Source: Pseudarthrobacter oxydans (lineage in GTDB: Bacteria; Actinomycetota; Actinomycetes; Actinomycetales; Micrococcaceae). From it: 64,000 nucleotides of DNA. The stretch is taken from contig NZ_CP139438.1 in assembly GCF_034258515.1 (NCBI RefSeq), positions 2,728,001 to 2,792,000 on the forward strand. Reading direction: 5' to 3'. The notes beneath the pieces were generated by a model that saw nothing but the letters and a program-made list of their open reading frames with translations, did no database searches and was not told where the DNA came from. Of this stretch, positions 55,607-63,684 are shown piece by piece. Within the stretch, counting starts at the first letter, position 1. Every line of letters begins with the position of its first letter. Both the position numbers and the translations under genes were made by a program.

Positions 55607-55719
55607 GCCCTCAGCCCACCCCTTCGGGGTCCTCCCGCAGGAGGAGTAACCAAGGCGTGGCGACGCCCCTTATCCAGCTGCGCCTTTGTGCTGCCGGCGG
55701 GCCTCCATCGAGCCGGACA

Positions 55720-56817
55720 TCAGAATGAATGCCGGGGAACGGCCCGTTCGTATTGCGGCGGCCACGCAATGTCGTGGCCCAGTTCGAAGGCGGCCCGCAG
55801 CCACCAGTGCGGGTCCCGCAGCGCTGCCCTGGCAATGAGGACGCCGTCAGCCTGTCCCGTGGCAAGGGCGTGTTCTGCCTGCCCGGCGGAGGTGAGCAGG
55901 CCAACGGTCCCGGTGGCCACTCCGGCTTCCTTGCGGATGGCGGCGGAAAACCCGGTCTGGTAGCCGGGGCCGGCCTTGATGTGCTGATGAGCCACGGCAC
56001 CCCCGCTGGAAACGTCGATGAGGTCCACCCCGTGTTCGGCTGCCTGCCGGGCCAGGCGCACGGAAGCGGCAAGGTCCACACCGCCGTCCGCCCAGTCGCT
56101 GGCGGAGATCCTCAGGAGCAGCGGCATGGACTCCGGAATGACCGCCCGTACCGCGTCCACCACGGCGAGCATCAGTCGGTTCCTGCCGGCTTCGTCCCCG
56201 CCCCACTGGTCGTCGCGGGTATTGATCAGCGGGCTTTGGAACTGATGGAGCAGGTACCCGTGGGCGGCATGGATTTCCATGGTGTCGAAGCCTGCGTCCA
56301 GGGCACGTCCGGCAGCCGCGGCGAAGTCGCCGATGACGCCGCGGATCTGTTCCTCCGTCATCGCGGCGGGAACGGCATAGCCGTCAAAAGCCGATGCCGA
56401 GGGACCCACAGTGGTCCAGCCGCCGTCGGACTCCGGTACGCTGCCCTGCCTGCCGGAAAACGGCCAGTAGGTGGATCCCTTCCTGCCGGCATGGGCGAGT
56501 TGCACGCCGATCTTGGCCTCCGCCGGGCCGTGGCGGTGCACGAAGGACGTGATCCGCTGCCAGGCCTCGGCCTGTGCGTCGTTGTAGAGCCCGGCGTCCC
56601 GGGGACTGATCCTGCCCTCGGCGTTGACGGCCGCTGCCTCGGTGAGGATCAGCGCTGCGCCGCCGGCCGCGAAGGACCCCAAATGCATCAGGTGCCAGTC
56701 GTTCGGCACGCCGGGGGCGTCGTCGGGATCGCAGCTGTACTGGCACATGGGTGAGACCCAGCCCCGATGCTGGAGCTCCAGCCCCCGGAGCTTCAGCGGC
56801 TGGAACAGTGCCGGCAC
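55720..56817 (-). CDS. NADH:flavin oxidoreductase / old yellow enzyme (YqjM-like)
   Basis: A 365-residue FMN TIM-barrel ene-reductase. It begins ALFQPLKLRGLELQHRGWVS with the PMCQYS motif, whose Cys tunes the flavin in YqjM-type enzymes. The substrate-binding HAAHGYLLHQFQSPLINTRD (His-x-x-His about residue 178) and VQLAHAGRKGS are present. It acts on activated alkenes such as unsaturated aldehydes; the natural substrate is unknown. The GTG start overlaps the YbbN-like gene stop by one base (TAGTG), so the two are coupled. Confidence 0.94.
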   Translation of the reverse strand: MPALFQPLKLRGLELQHRGWVSPMCQYSCDPDDAPGVPNDWHLMHLGSFAAGGAALILTEAAAVNAEGRISPRDAGLYNDAQAEAWQRITSFVHRHGPAEAKIGVQLAHAGRKGSTYWPFSGRQGSVPESDGGWTTVGPSASAFDGYAVPAAMTEEQIRGVIGDFAAAAGRALDAGFDTMEIHAAHGYLLHQFQSPLINTRDDQWGGDEAGRNRLMLAVVDAVRAVIPESMPLLLRISASDWADGGVDLAASVRLARQAAEHGVDLIDVSSGGAVAHQHIKAGPGYQTGFSAAIRKEAGVATGTVGLLTSAGQAEHALATGQADGVLIARAALRDPHWWLRAAFELGHDIAWPPQYERAVPRHSF

Positions 56818-57788
56818 TAGAAGAGGACCCTCGCGAGTGCCTGGCGCGCCTTGCCCACCCGCTCGTCCGCAGACCCCACCACGTCGAACAGCTCCAGCAG
56901 GCGGACGCGGGCAGTTTCACGTTCCGGGCCGAAGTTCCTGCCGATGAAGGTGACCAGCCGGTTCAGCGCATCCTCCACGTGGCCGCCTGCCACATCCAGG
57001 TCCGCCACGCCCAGCTGCGCCTCAAGGTTGTCCGGTTCGTTGGCCGCCAGCGCCCGCAGGTCTTCGCTGTCCTGCGCGGAGAGCGGCTGCAGCCTGGCCA
57101 TCAGCTCCACCTGGGCCAGGCCGGCCTTCGCCTCGTGGTCCGCGGGCATCTCGGTCAGTGCCTGGCGGTAGGCATCGGCTGCTGCGGCGTAGTCCCCCGC
57201 CTCGATGGCGTCAAAAGCCGCCTGGTGCAGCGGCGGCAGGGGCGCGGGGGTGTCGTCTTCAGCGGCACCGGCACCCAGGCTGCCGGTCACGCCGTTCGCC
57301 GCAGCCACCTTCAGCAGTTCGTCAAAGAGGCTGCGGACCTGCTGTTCGTCTGCGCCTCCCTGGAAGAGCGGTACGGGTTGGCCCTTGAGGACGGCCACCG
57401 CGGTGGGCACGGCCTGCACCTGGAAGGCCTGGGCCAACTGCGGGAACGCCTCGATGTCCGCGGCGCCGAGGACCAGGCGGCCGCCGTAGCTTGCCACCAC
57501 CCGCTCCAGGACGTCCAGCATGGTTGCGGACTCCGGCGAGTAGGAGGCCCAGAGCGCAAAAACAACCGGCACCTGCGCTGACAGCTCCACCAGCTGCTGG
57601 AAATTGCCTTCGGTGACGTTGACTTTCAGTTCCGGCGAGCCAGGAGCATCGGGGGCTCCGCCCTGCGGCGTTCCGGTCCCGGCCGGGGACGCGGGGCGCT
57701 GCTTCAGCGTGGAAAGGTCGACGGCGCCGCGCAGGTTAAGCAGGTTGGCAGCGGCAGGAGGGACTGGGCGGGAAGCTGGCGAACTCAT
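56817..57788 (-). CDS. YbbN-like co-chaperone: thioredoxin fold plus TPR, no CXXC
   Basis: A 323-residue protein. After a ~75-residue Pro/Gly-rich start comes a thioredoxin-like domain: VPVVFALWASYSPESATMLD, then QVQAVPTAVAVLKGQPVPLF with the cis-Pro. The active-site position reads SPES, so both redox Cys are absent and it cannot act as a disulfide reductase. The C-terminal ~130 residues form tetratricopeptide-like helices (AFDAIEAGDYAAAADAYRQA). E. coli YbbN (CnoX) has the same plan and works with chaperones. A TAGAGT box lies 7 bases before the ATG. Confidence 0.92.
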   Translation of the reverse strand: MSSPASRPVPPAAANLLNLRGAVDLSTLKQRPASPAGTGTPQGGAPDAPGSPELKVNVTEGNFQQLVELSAQVPVVFALWASYSPESATMLDVLERVVASYGGRLVLGAADIEAFPQLAQAFQVQAVPTAVAVLKGQPVPLFQGGADEQQVRSLFDELLKVAAANGVTGSLGAGAAEDDTPAPLPPLHQAAFDAIEAGDYAAAADAYRQALTEMPADHEAKAGLAQVELMARLQPLSAQDSEDLRALAANEPDNLEAQLGVADLDVAGGHVEDALNRLVTFIGRNFGPERETARVRLLELFDVVGSADERVGKARQALARVLF

Positions 57789-57795
57789 GCTTTCC

Positions 57796-57801
57796 ACTCT
57801 A
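57796..57801 (-). promoter_or_regulatory. -10 box of the YbbN-like gene, leaderless layout
   Basis: TAGAGT ends 7 bases before the ATG at 57788. GGAAAG within those bases could alternatively act as a ribosome site. Confidence 0.45.
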
Positions 57802-57841
57802 GCCACTCCGGCCGCTGCCGGGGCTACTGAAGGAACCGGGG

Positions 57842-59545
57842 TTACTTGAAGCTGGCCCCCGTCAGTCCGCGGGTCGCAGCGACGAGCTTCATCGGGTCGG
57901 TTGACCCTGCCGGCGGCACGTACACGGCCACGGACTCGGCGAAGGTCAGGACCATGCCGGTGGTGGTTTCCTTGCCGCCGGCCAGGGCTGCGGCATCGTC
58001 ACCAATGGTGAGCTTGTCACCTGCGGCCTTGGGGGTTCCCTCGAAGCCGAAGTTGATCCGGCCCAGGACCAGGGCGCCGCCGTCAGCCGTCCGGAAAACA
58101 ACCGTATTTTCCGGAGCCACCTTGTGGGTGAAGGAGAAGTTGCCGTTCTCGCCGGCCTTCACCACCTCGGCCTGGTAGGACAGGGTGTCCGCAATGTACG
58201 GCGAGGACTCCCCTTCCACGAGCTTGTCCTTGTAGGCGGACTCAGCGGTGGTCAGTCGGTCGGCAAGGCCGGACATGGCCTCCTCGCCGCTGTAGAGCAG
58301 GCCGGTCTTGTCTCCCGCGGCCAGGGTCTCCGTGCCGTCCCGGTTGATGGTGGGGAAGGTGGTTCCGGGCTGCAGCGGGTTGGTTTCCACCAGCTTGTAG
58401 TTCTCGCGCGGAGAGGGCTGGACCAAGGTCAGCAGCTGCGGCACCACGTTGCCGTCGCCCTGGGTCACCGCCATAACGGACCTCGGCCACTCGCGGTCGC
58501 TGGTCACCACGGTGGTGAGCAGCTTGGTGGAGCGGACCGGCATGCGGGGCTCGTAGGAGCCCACCTGGGAGCGGATCTTGTAATTCTGGGTGCGGACCTC
58601 AAGCTCAGTGCCGCCCACGCGGTCCGCGAGCTTGGCCGCATCCTTTGCGGCATCGCCGGCGTCAACGGCGCTGGAAACCTGTTCCAGGATCCTGCGGAAC
58701 TGGGCATCCAGCAGGACGGGCGGACCGGACTGCCCCTGCGCGGCAGGCGAAGCTGCGGAAGACGGATCCGGGGAAGGCGCCGGCGATGTGGCGCTGGCGG
58801 CGGCACCGGTTCCGGCCACGACGGCAACGGCCACTACTCCGGCGGCCGCCATGGTTACCCGCGAGGACCGTGCCTCATTGCGGGCCCGGGCGCGCTGCGC
58901 AAAGCCGCTGCCCTTGCCGTCGCCTTCGCCGTTGCGCTTGCGGGCGGAGAGCAGGGCCAGGGCGATTCCACCCAGGATCAGCAGCGAGCCGAGGATGATC
59001 AGCGGGATGGCCCACGGGGTGGACGTGTCGTTGGGGAACGTCATGGAAACGGTGGCCGGCGCCGGCTTGGTTCCGTCGGAGGCGAGCAGGAGGGTCCAGT
59101 CGCCGTCCGCCGGTGCTGTCCACGAGTATTCAAGCTCGCTGCTCGCATTCTCGGTGGAAACCCAGAGGTCCGAGCCGGCCGGGTTGGGCGCGGTGGCTTC
59201 GCCGTCGGCGTGTTCAACCAGCAGCGACTTCTCGTCCCCGGACACGCCGGTGATGGTGTTGTGCGCAGTCTGGCCCACCCACGCCTCCACGTCGTCCGGC
59301 CGGCCCGCTGCCAGGAGGAAGTTGCCGTCGCCCTCGATCTTGATCTTGACGGTCCCGCCGTGAAGGGTGCGCAGGTTTTGGTCGATCACGGTCAGCGGGG
59401 CCTCGGCAGCATCCACCGGAGCGGCGGCCGTAAAAGTCTCGGAGGGGGCCCAGATGGTTCTCTGGCCGATGCCGGCCAGAAGTGTCAGGAGGCCGAGCAG
59501 CACGAGTGCGACTGCAGTCTTTAAACGCAAGGGAACACCTATCAT
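57842..59545 (-). CDS. Large membrane protein with two extracytoplasmic domains, unknown function
   Basis: A 567-residue protein I cannot assign. The layout is helix 1 (TAVALVLLGLLTLLAGIG, about residues 10-27), an outer domain to about 185, helix 2 (WAIPLIILGSLLILGGIALA), a short Arg/Lys-rich cytoplasmic loop (about 208-240), helix 3 (AAAGVVAVAVVAGTGAAASA), an Ala/Pro/Ser linker, and a second outer domain of ~300 residues ending GLTGASFK. The outer parts contain no recognised catalytic motif. The ATG (MIGVPLRLK) follows GGAAA; the longer open frame upstream is not supported. It may act in the envelope or in glycan export. Confidence 0.78.
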   Translation of the reverse strand: MIGVPLRLKTAVALVLLGLLTLLAGIGQRTIWAPSETFTAAAPVDAAEAPLTVIDQNLRTLHGGTVKIKIEGDGNFLLAAGRPDDVEAWVGQTAHNTITGVSGDEKSLLVEHADGEATAPNPAGSDLWVSTENASSELEYSWTAPADGDWTLLLASDGTKPAPATVSMTFPNDTSTPWAIPLIILGSLLILGGIALALLSARKRNGEGDGKGSGFAQRARARNEARSSRVTMAAAGVVAVAVVAGTGAAASATSPAPSPDPSSAASPAAQGQSGPPVLLDAQFRRILEQVSSAVDAGDAAKDAAKLADRVGGTELEVRTQNYKIRSQVGSYEPRMPVRSTKLLTTVVTSDREWPRSVMAVTQGDGNVVPQLLTLVQPSPRENYKLVETNPLQPGTTFPTINRDGTETLAAGDKTGLLYSGEEAMSGLADRLTTAESAYKDKLVEGESSPYIADTLSYQAEVVKAGENGNFSFTHKVAPENTVVFRTADGGALVLGRINFGFEGTPKAAGDKLTIGDDAAALAGGKETTTGMVLTFAESVAVYVPPAGSTDPMKLVAATRGLTGASFK

Positions 59546-59736
59546 CAGCGGGGGTTTCCTTTCAATAGTATCCGTTTTGTTATCGAAGGCCCGGATCGGG
59601 GCTTCTGCGAGGACCGCCAGCGGGTCGCCGGCCGGGCCGTTCCGCTGCTGTTGACAAGGCTGCTGATAGTGTTTGCGATGATCATCACACCGGCCCGCCG
59701 ACGCGGTGCCATCAACGGAACAGGCCCTTAAAACCA

Positions 59737-61047
59737 GTGACTGACAAGACGGACGAATCCTCCGCGGCGCCAGAGAACCCGGGGGGTGGGCAGCCGCCGG
59801 CAGCCGCTCCGCAGGGTCCCGCAGCTGCCCGCCGGAAGAGGCCCGCCGCGGCCGCCCTCGGGCTGCTGCTTCACCGCCTGCGCCAGCCACTCCCCGGCGC
59901 CCAACCCAGGCTCCGGTTTGAAATGCCGCCGGAGTACTCCCGCCAGAACGGGGAAGACGCCAGCCGGGACAGCGCGGTACAGCCGCAGTTCGGCAGCCCC
60001 GGCCCCCGGATCTCGCCGCAGCATCCCCTTTATCTGGGCTTCATGGGCACGGTGGGCGTGGGACTTGCCCTGCTGGTCTACTGGATCGGCTCCAACACCA
60101 CGCAGCTGCTGCTGTGGATTGTGGCTGCGCTGTTCATCGCGCTGGGGCTGGAACCTGTGGTCGGCTGGCTGGAAAGCCGGAAGATCCCCCGCCCCGCCGG
60201 AATCCTGGTGTCCGTCACGGTGCTGATAAGCGCCGTCGTCGGCTTTTTTGCCACGCTCATTCCCACCATCGTGGAGCAGGTCACCCAGATCGTCGAGCAG
60301 GCACCGGTGTGGATCCGGGACTTCATCGACTCCGACTTTTTCCGCAGCCTGGATGACCAGTTCGGCGTGCGCGACCGGATCACAGAGGAACTGGAGAAGT
60401 TCGTCAACGACCCCGCCGCGATGGGCGGGATTTTCGGGGGCGTGGTGGGCTTTGGCTCCACCGTGGCCAACGGCCTCTTCGGCACCCTGATCGTCCTGGT
60501 GTTGAGCCTGTACTTCCTCGCTGCGCTGCCCGCAATGAAGAAGTGGGGCTACCGGCTGGCGCCGCGTTCCCGGCGGCACCGCGTTGAAGCGCTGTCCGAG
60601 GAAATCACCCGATCGGTGGGCAACTACGTGATCGGCCAGGCGGTGGTTGCCCTCCTGAACGCCACCTTCGCCTTCATCGTGATGTCCATCGTGGGCATCC
60701 CTTTCGCCCTGCTGCTGGCGTTCGTGGTGGCCCTGCTCGCGTTCATTCCGCTGGTAGGCGGCATGATCGCGGGGATCGTGGTACTGCTGGTTTCGCTCAC
60801 CGAGGGCTGGCAGGCGGCAGCGGTGTACGGGATCTGCTACTTCGCCTACTTGCAGTTCGAGGCCTACTTCATCTCGCCGCGCATCATGCAGAAGGCCGTG
60901 GCGGTCCCCGGCGCCGTGGCCGTCATTTCAGTCATTGCCGGCGGCAGCCTGCTGGGCGTGCTCGGCGCGCTGATCGCCATTCCGACGGCGGCCGCCGTCC
61001 TGCTGCTGGTCAGGGAGATCTACATCGTCAGGCAGGACCAGCACTAA
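59737..61047 (+). CDS. AI-2E family transporter (YdiK/PerM type)
   Basis: A 436-residue membrane protein of the AI-2E/PerM family. A ~95-residue Pro/Arg-rich cytoplasmic tail precedes about 8 helices. Family features: IAALFIALGLEPVVGWLESR-like first pair (WIVAALFIALGLEPVVGWLE), the long central soluble region EQVTQIVEQAPVWIRDFIDS, and AVVALLNATFAFIVMSIVGI, then LVGGMIAGIVVLLVSLTEGW. Members export AI-2 or other solutes, or act as Na+/H+ antiporters; function here is open. GTG start without a clear ribosome site. Confidence 0.92.
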   Translation: MTDKTDESSAAPENPGGGQPPAAAPQGPAAARRKRPAAAALGLLLHRLRQPLPGAQPRLRFEMPPEYSRQNGEDASRDSAVQPQFGSPGPRISPQHPLYLGFMGTVGVGLALLVYWIGSNTTQLLLWIVAALFIALGLEPVVGWLESRKIPRPAGILVSVTVLISAVVGFFATLIPTIVEQVTQIVEQAPVWIRDFIDSDFFRSLDDQFGVRDRITEELEKFVNDPAAMGGIFGGVVGFGSTVANGLFGTLIVLVLSLYFLAALPAMKKWGYRLAPRSRRHRVEALSEEITRSVGNYVIGQAVVALLNATFAFIVMSIVGIPFALLLAFVVALLAFIPLVGGMIAGIVVLLVSLTEGWQAAAVYGICYFAYLQFEAYFISPRIMQKAVAVPGAVAVISVIAGGSLLGVLGALIAIPTAAAVLLLVREIYIVRQDQH

Positions 61048-61080
61048 GTGTGCGTCACTGGACCCGGCCCCAGCCGTTCC

Positions 61081-61881
61081 CTAGGCTGACGCTGTTGCCG
61101 CGGGCCCGTTCCATTCGTGCGGCAGTCCGGCAGCGCCCGATCCCGCCTCGGTGACGTCATCCACAATTTCGTTGAGCACCCGGGAGGCGTACTTCTCCCC
61201 CACCCACAGGTGCTTGGCGCCGTCCACGCCCACCACGCGGGCCTGCGGGACCAGGCTGAAGCGGGCTCCGGCCTCGTCCGGCTTGAGGAAGTCATCGTGC
61301 TCCGGCACCAGGACCGTGAGCGGCTTTCCTGATGCGGCCCAGAGGCGCAGGTGCTCATCTGTGGCGCGGTGCAGCGGGGGCGAGAGCAGGACCGCGCCCT
61401 CAACCAGGGACGCCACGGGTTCCACGGCTCCGTACATCAGGGCGAGTTCCGTGCCGAAGGACCATCCCACCAGCCAGCGGTTGGGCAGGCCGCGTTCGAC
61501 GGCGAAGCGCACCGCGGCCTCCATGTCATGGCGTTCCCCGACGCCCTCGTCGAAGGCCCCGCTGCTGGTTCCGTGCGGGGACGTGGTTCCGCGGGTATTG
61601 AACCGCAGCACGGCGATGCCGGCAAGCGCCGGCAGCCGGTAGGACGCCTTGCGGTAGACATGCGAGTCCATGAAGCCGCCGTGCGTTGGAAGGGGATGCA
61701 GGGTGATCAACGTGGCATTCACGGGGCCGGATTCCGGCAGCGCCAGCTCGGCCACCAGGGTGTGTCCGTCTTCCGTGTCCAGCTTCACCAGCTCGCGTTT
61801 GGCGGGCAGCACGGTTGAGGCACGGATGGGAGCGGGCCCTGCGGCCTGGTGGAATTCGTACGACGCCGGATCAAAAGTCAT
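61081..61881 (-). CDS. Alpha/beta hydrolase
   Basis: A 266-residue enzyme resembling the CocE/NonD-related and dienelactone-type hydrolases. LITLHPLPTHGGFMDSHVYR (about residue 60), VLRFNTRGTTSPHGTSSGAF, nucleophile WLVGWSFGTELALMYG (Ser about residue 142), Asp in PEHDDFLKPDEAG and His in DGAKHLWVGEK complete the triad. Substrate unknown. It is convergent with the AI-2E gene, 33 bases apart. A TAAGCT box lies 7 bases before the ATG. Confidence 0.9.
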   Translation of the reverse strand: MTFDPASYEFHQAAGPAPIRASTVLPAKRELVKLDTEDGHTLVAELALPESGPVNATLITLHPLPTHGGFMDSHVYRKASYRLPALAGIAVLRFNTRGTTSPHGTSSGAFDEGVGERHDMEAAVRFAVERGLPNRWLVGWSFGTELALMYGAVEPVASLVEGAVLLSPPLHRATDEHLRLWAASGKPLTVLVPEHDDFLKPDEAGARFSLVPQARVVGVDGAKHLWVGEKYASRVLNEIVDDVTEAGSGAAGLPHEWNGPAATASA

Positions 61882-61888
61882 GCCTGCC

Positions 61889-61894
61889 AGCTTA
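61889..61894 (-). promoter_or_regulatory. -10 box of the alpha/beta hydrolase gene, leaderless layout
   Basis: TAAGCT ends 7 bases before the ATG at 61881. Confidence 0.45.
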
Positions 61895-61923
61895 GCGACA
61901 GCGGGCGCATCTTTGCCCGCCCG

Positions 61924-62280
61924 TCAGCGGTAGCGGTAACTGCGCGACATCCAGCAGTTGGTGTGCCAGTGCCGCCGTTCGGCCAGGCCGGCCGCGGCCC
62001 CGAACAGGTGGTCATCCTTCCAGACCACCAGGTGGGCGACGCCGGGCAGCACCGCGGTGGAGCATTCGGGGCAGATGTAGGTTTTCTCGGCGTTTTTGGC
62101 GGTCATGGTGCGGACCATCCATTCGCCGTCGGGCGCAGTCTCCCGCCGCACGATGCCGGCACGTGCGCGTTCGAGGTCGAGTTCGGGGACGTCCTGGCCG
62201 CCCTTCTTTCCGGCGCCCGCTCTTCCGGACCCGGAACCCTTTCCGGAAACGGGACGGCGGGGGCGGTTGGAGCGCGGCAT
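61924..62280 (-). CDS. Small zinc-ribbon protein, conserved in actinobacteria
   Basis: A 118-residue protein. A basic Arg/Gly/Lys-rich N-terminus (about residues 1-30) is followed by a conserved core with [20 protein letters not shown] and RRHWHTNCW, whose Cys and His residues suggest one zinc site. Databases often call this group ATP/GTP-binding protein, but I see no nucleotide-binding motif. Function unknown. The ATG ([10 protein letters not shown]) has GGAGG close before it. It is divergent from nucS across 115 bases. Confidence 0.85.
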   Translation of the reverse strand: MPRSNRPRRPVSGKGSGSGRAGAGKKGGQDVPELDLERARAGIVRRETAPDGEWMVRTMTAKNAEKTYICPECSTAVLPGVAHLVVWKDDHLFGAAAGLAERRHWHTNCWMSRSYRYR

Positions 62281-62382
62281 GCCTCCATTCTGCCCCAGCG
62301 GCGGGCCGGCAGGCTCCTCAACCGGCCGGAGCCGGCCGCAGCCGCCCGGACACGGCCGGCGGAGCCTGCACCCGGCAGACGG

Positions 62383-62388
62383 TAGTCT
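62383..62388 (+). promoter_or_regulatory. -10 box of nucS, leaderless layout
   Basis: TAGTCT ends 7 bases before the GTG at 62396. Confidence 0.5.
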
Positions 62389-62395
62389 GTACGGC

Positions 62396-63091
62396 GTGCG
62401 ACTTGTCATAGCCCGATGCTCCGTTGATTACGTTGGCCGGCTCAAAGCCCATCTGCCGCTTGCCACCAGGCTCCTGCTGGTGAAGGCCGACGGCTCCGTC
62501 CTGGTCCACTCCGACGGCGGTTCCTACAAACCGCTCAACTGGATGAGCCCGCCGGCCACGCTCAGGGTGATTTCCCCCGAGGACGTGGACCTCGAACTCG
62601 GGGTGGTGGAGCAGTGGACCGTCCAGTCCGCCAAAACCGACGACCGGCTCATCATCAACATCCACGAAAAACTCGACGAGTCCTCCCACGACCTCGGCGT
62701 GGACCCCGGGCTGATCAAGGACGGCGTGGAAGCGGACCTGCAGCGCCTGCTGGCGGAACAGATTGAAACACTGGGAGCCGGCTACTCCCTCATCCGCCGG
62801 GAATACTTCACCGCCATCGGCCCGGTGGACATCCTTGCACGCGACGCTGAGGGCGCCACTGTGGCCATTGAGCTGAAGCGCCGCGGTGACATCGACGGGG
62901 TGGAACAGTTGACGCGGTACCTCGAACTGCTCAACCGCGACCCCCTCCTTGCCCCGGTCCGCGGGATTTTTGCGGCCCAGCAAATCAAGCCGCAGGCAAA
63001 GGTCCTTGCCAACGACCGCGGGATCGACTGCGTGACCCTGGACTACGATGCCATGCGCGGCGTTGACGACAGCGAGTCACGGCTTTTCTGA
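62396..63091 (+). CDS. nucS: Endonuclease NucS (non-canonical mismatch repair)
   Basis: Cuts DNA at mismatches and replaces MutS/MutL in most actinobacteria. The protein has 231 residues. It begins [20 protein letters not shown]. The nuclease core is [20 protein letters not shown] followed by [20 protein letters not shown], giving the Asp and the ExK catalytic set (about residues 145-165). The final residues ESRLF fit a short sliding-clamp binding tail. The GTG start was chosen because conservation begins there and TAGTCT lies 7 bases upstream. Confidence 0.96.
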   Translation: MRLVIARCSVDYVGRLKAHLPLATRLLLVKADGSVLVHSDGGSYKPLNWMSPPATLRVISPEDVDLELGVVEQWTVQSAKTDDRLIINIHEKLDESSHDLGVDPGLIKDGVEADLQRLLAEQIETLGAGYSLIRREYFTAIGPVDILARDAEGATVAIELKRRGDIDGVEQLTRYLELLNRDPLLAPVRGIFAAQQIKPQAKVLANDRGIDCVTLDYDAMRGVDDSESRLF

Positions 63092-63190
63092 CTGCAGGGC
63101 CAAGGTGTTCAAACCCCGGTTGAATAAGCTCCTGACATGCGCATTAACCTGTCTTTTGCCGAAAATTTGTCCGTTTCCCCGTGCAAACCG

Positions 63191-63219
63191 TTGACCTGCG
63201 GGAACGGGCATGAAATTCT
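63191..63219 (+). promoter_or_regulatory. Candidate cold shock gene promoter
   Basis: TTGACC (63191) with AATTCT after 17 bases, about 175 bases before the cold shock start. The 300 bases between nucS and the cold shock gene hold no other gene; a long untranslated leader is usual for this family. Confidence 0.35.
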
Positions 63220-63392
63220 TGTCTCAGTCTTTGTGTAGGTGTTTTTCATGCTCGCAAGACATGTTGCGAGCGCGAAGCTCCTGCAACGCCGCTTCCCTTT
63301 CCGGGACGGTAATTCAGGATTCTTCTCGCGGAGTGACCAAGGCCGGCACGAGGTGTGCCGATCTTAAAAAGTTCCATAATGAGGAGAAATAA

Positions 63393-63596
63393 ATGGCACA
63401 GGGAACCGTCAAGTGGTTCAACGCTGAAAAGGGCTTCGGCTTCATTACCCCGGATGATTCGGATGGGGACGTTTTTGTCCACTACTCCGAAATCCAGACC
63501 GGCGGCTTCAAGACCCTCGACGAGAACCAGCGCGTTCAGTTCGAAATCGGCCAGGGCGCCAAGGGTCCCCAGGCTACCGGCGTAACGCTGGTCTAG
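63393..63596 (+). CDS. Cold shock protein (CspA family)
   Basis: A 67-residue single-stranded nucleic acid chaperone. The RNP1 motif is EKGFGFITP (about residues 12-20) and RNP2 is DVFVHYSEI (about 26-34), both intact. It begins [23 protein letters not shown] precedes the ATG. The long leader and the strong terminator right after suggest a highly expressed monocistronic gene with RNA-level control. It may serve growth as well as cold. Confidence 0.97.
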   Translation: MAQGTVKWFNAEKGFGFITPDDSDGDVFVHYSEIQTGGFKTLDENQRVQFEIGQGAKGPQATGVTLV

Positions 63597-63632
63597 TCCC
63601 GCATTCCGGCCGCAGCTGCGGCCGGGCAGCGA

Positions 63633-63676
63633 AACAATGGTCCCCGGCAATTATGCCGGGGACCATTGTTGTTAAT
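63633..63676. terminator. Terminator after the cold shock gene
   Basis: A perfect 17-bp stem from AACAATGGTCCCCGGCA to its complement around a 4-base loop, followed by GTTGTTAATC. It lies between convergent genes and could work in both directions. Confidence 0.82.
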
Positions 63677-63684
63677 CAGGACGG

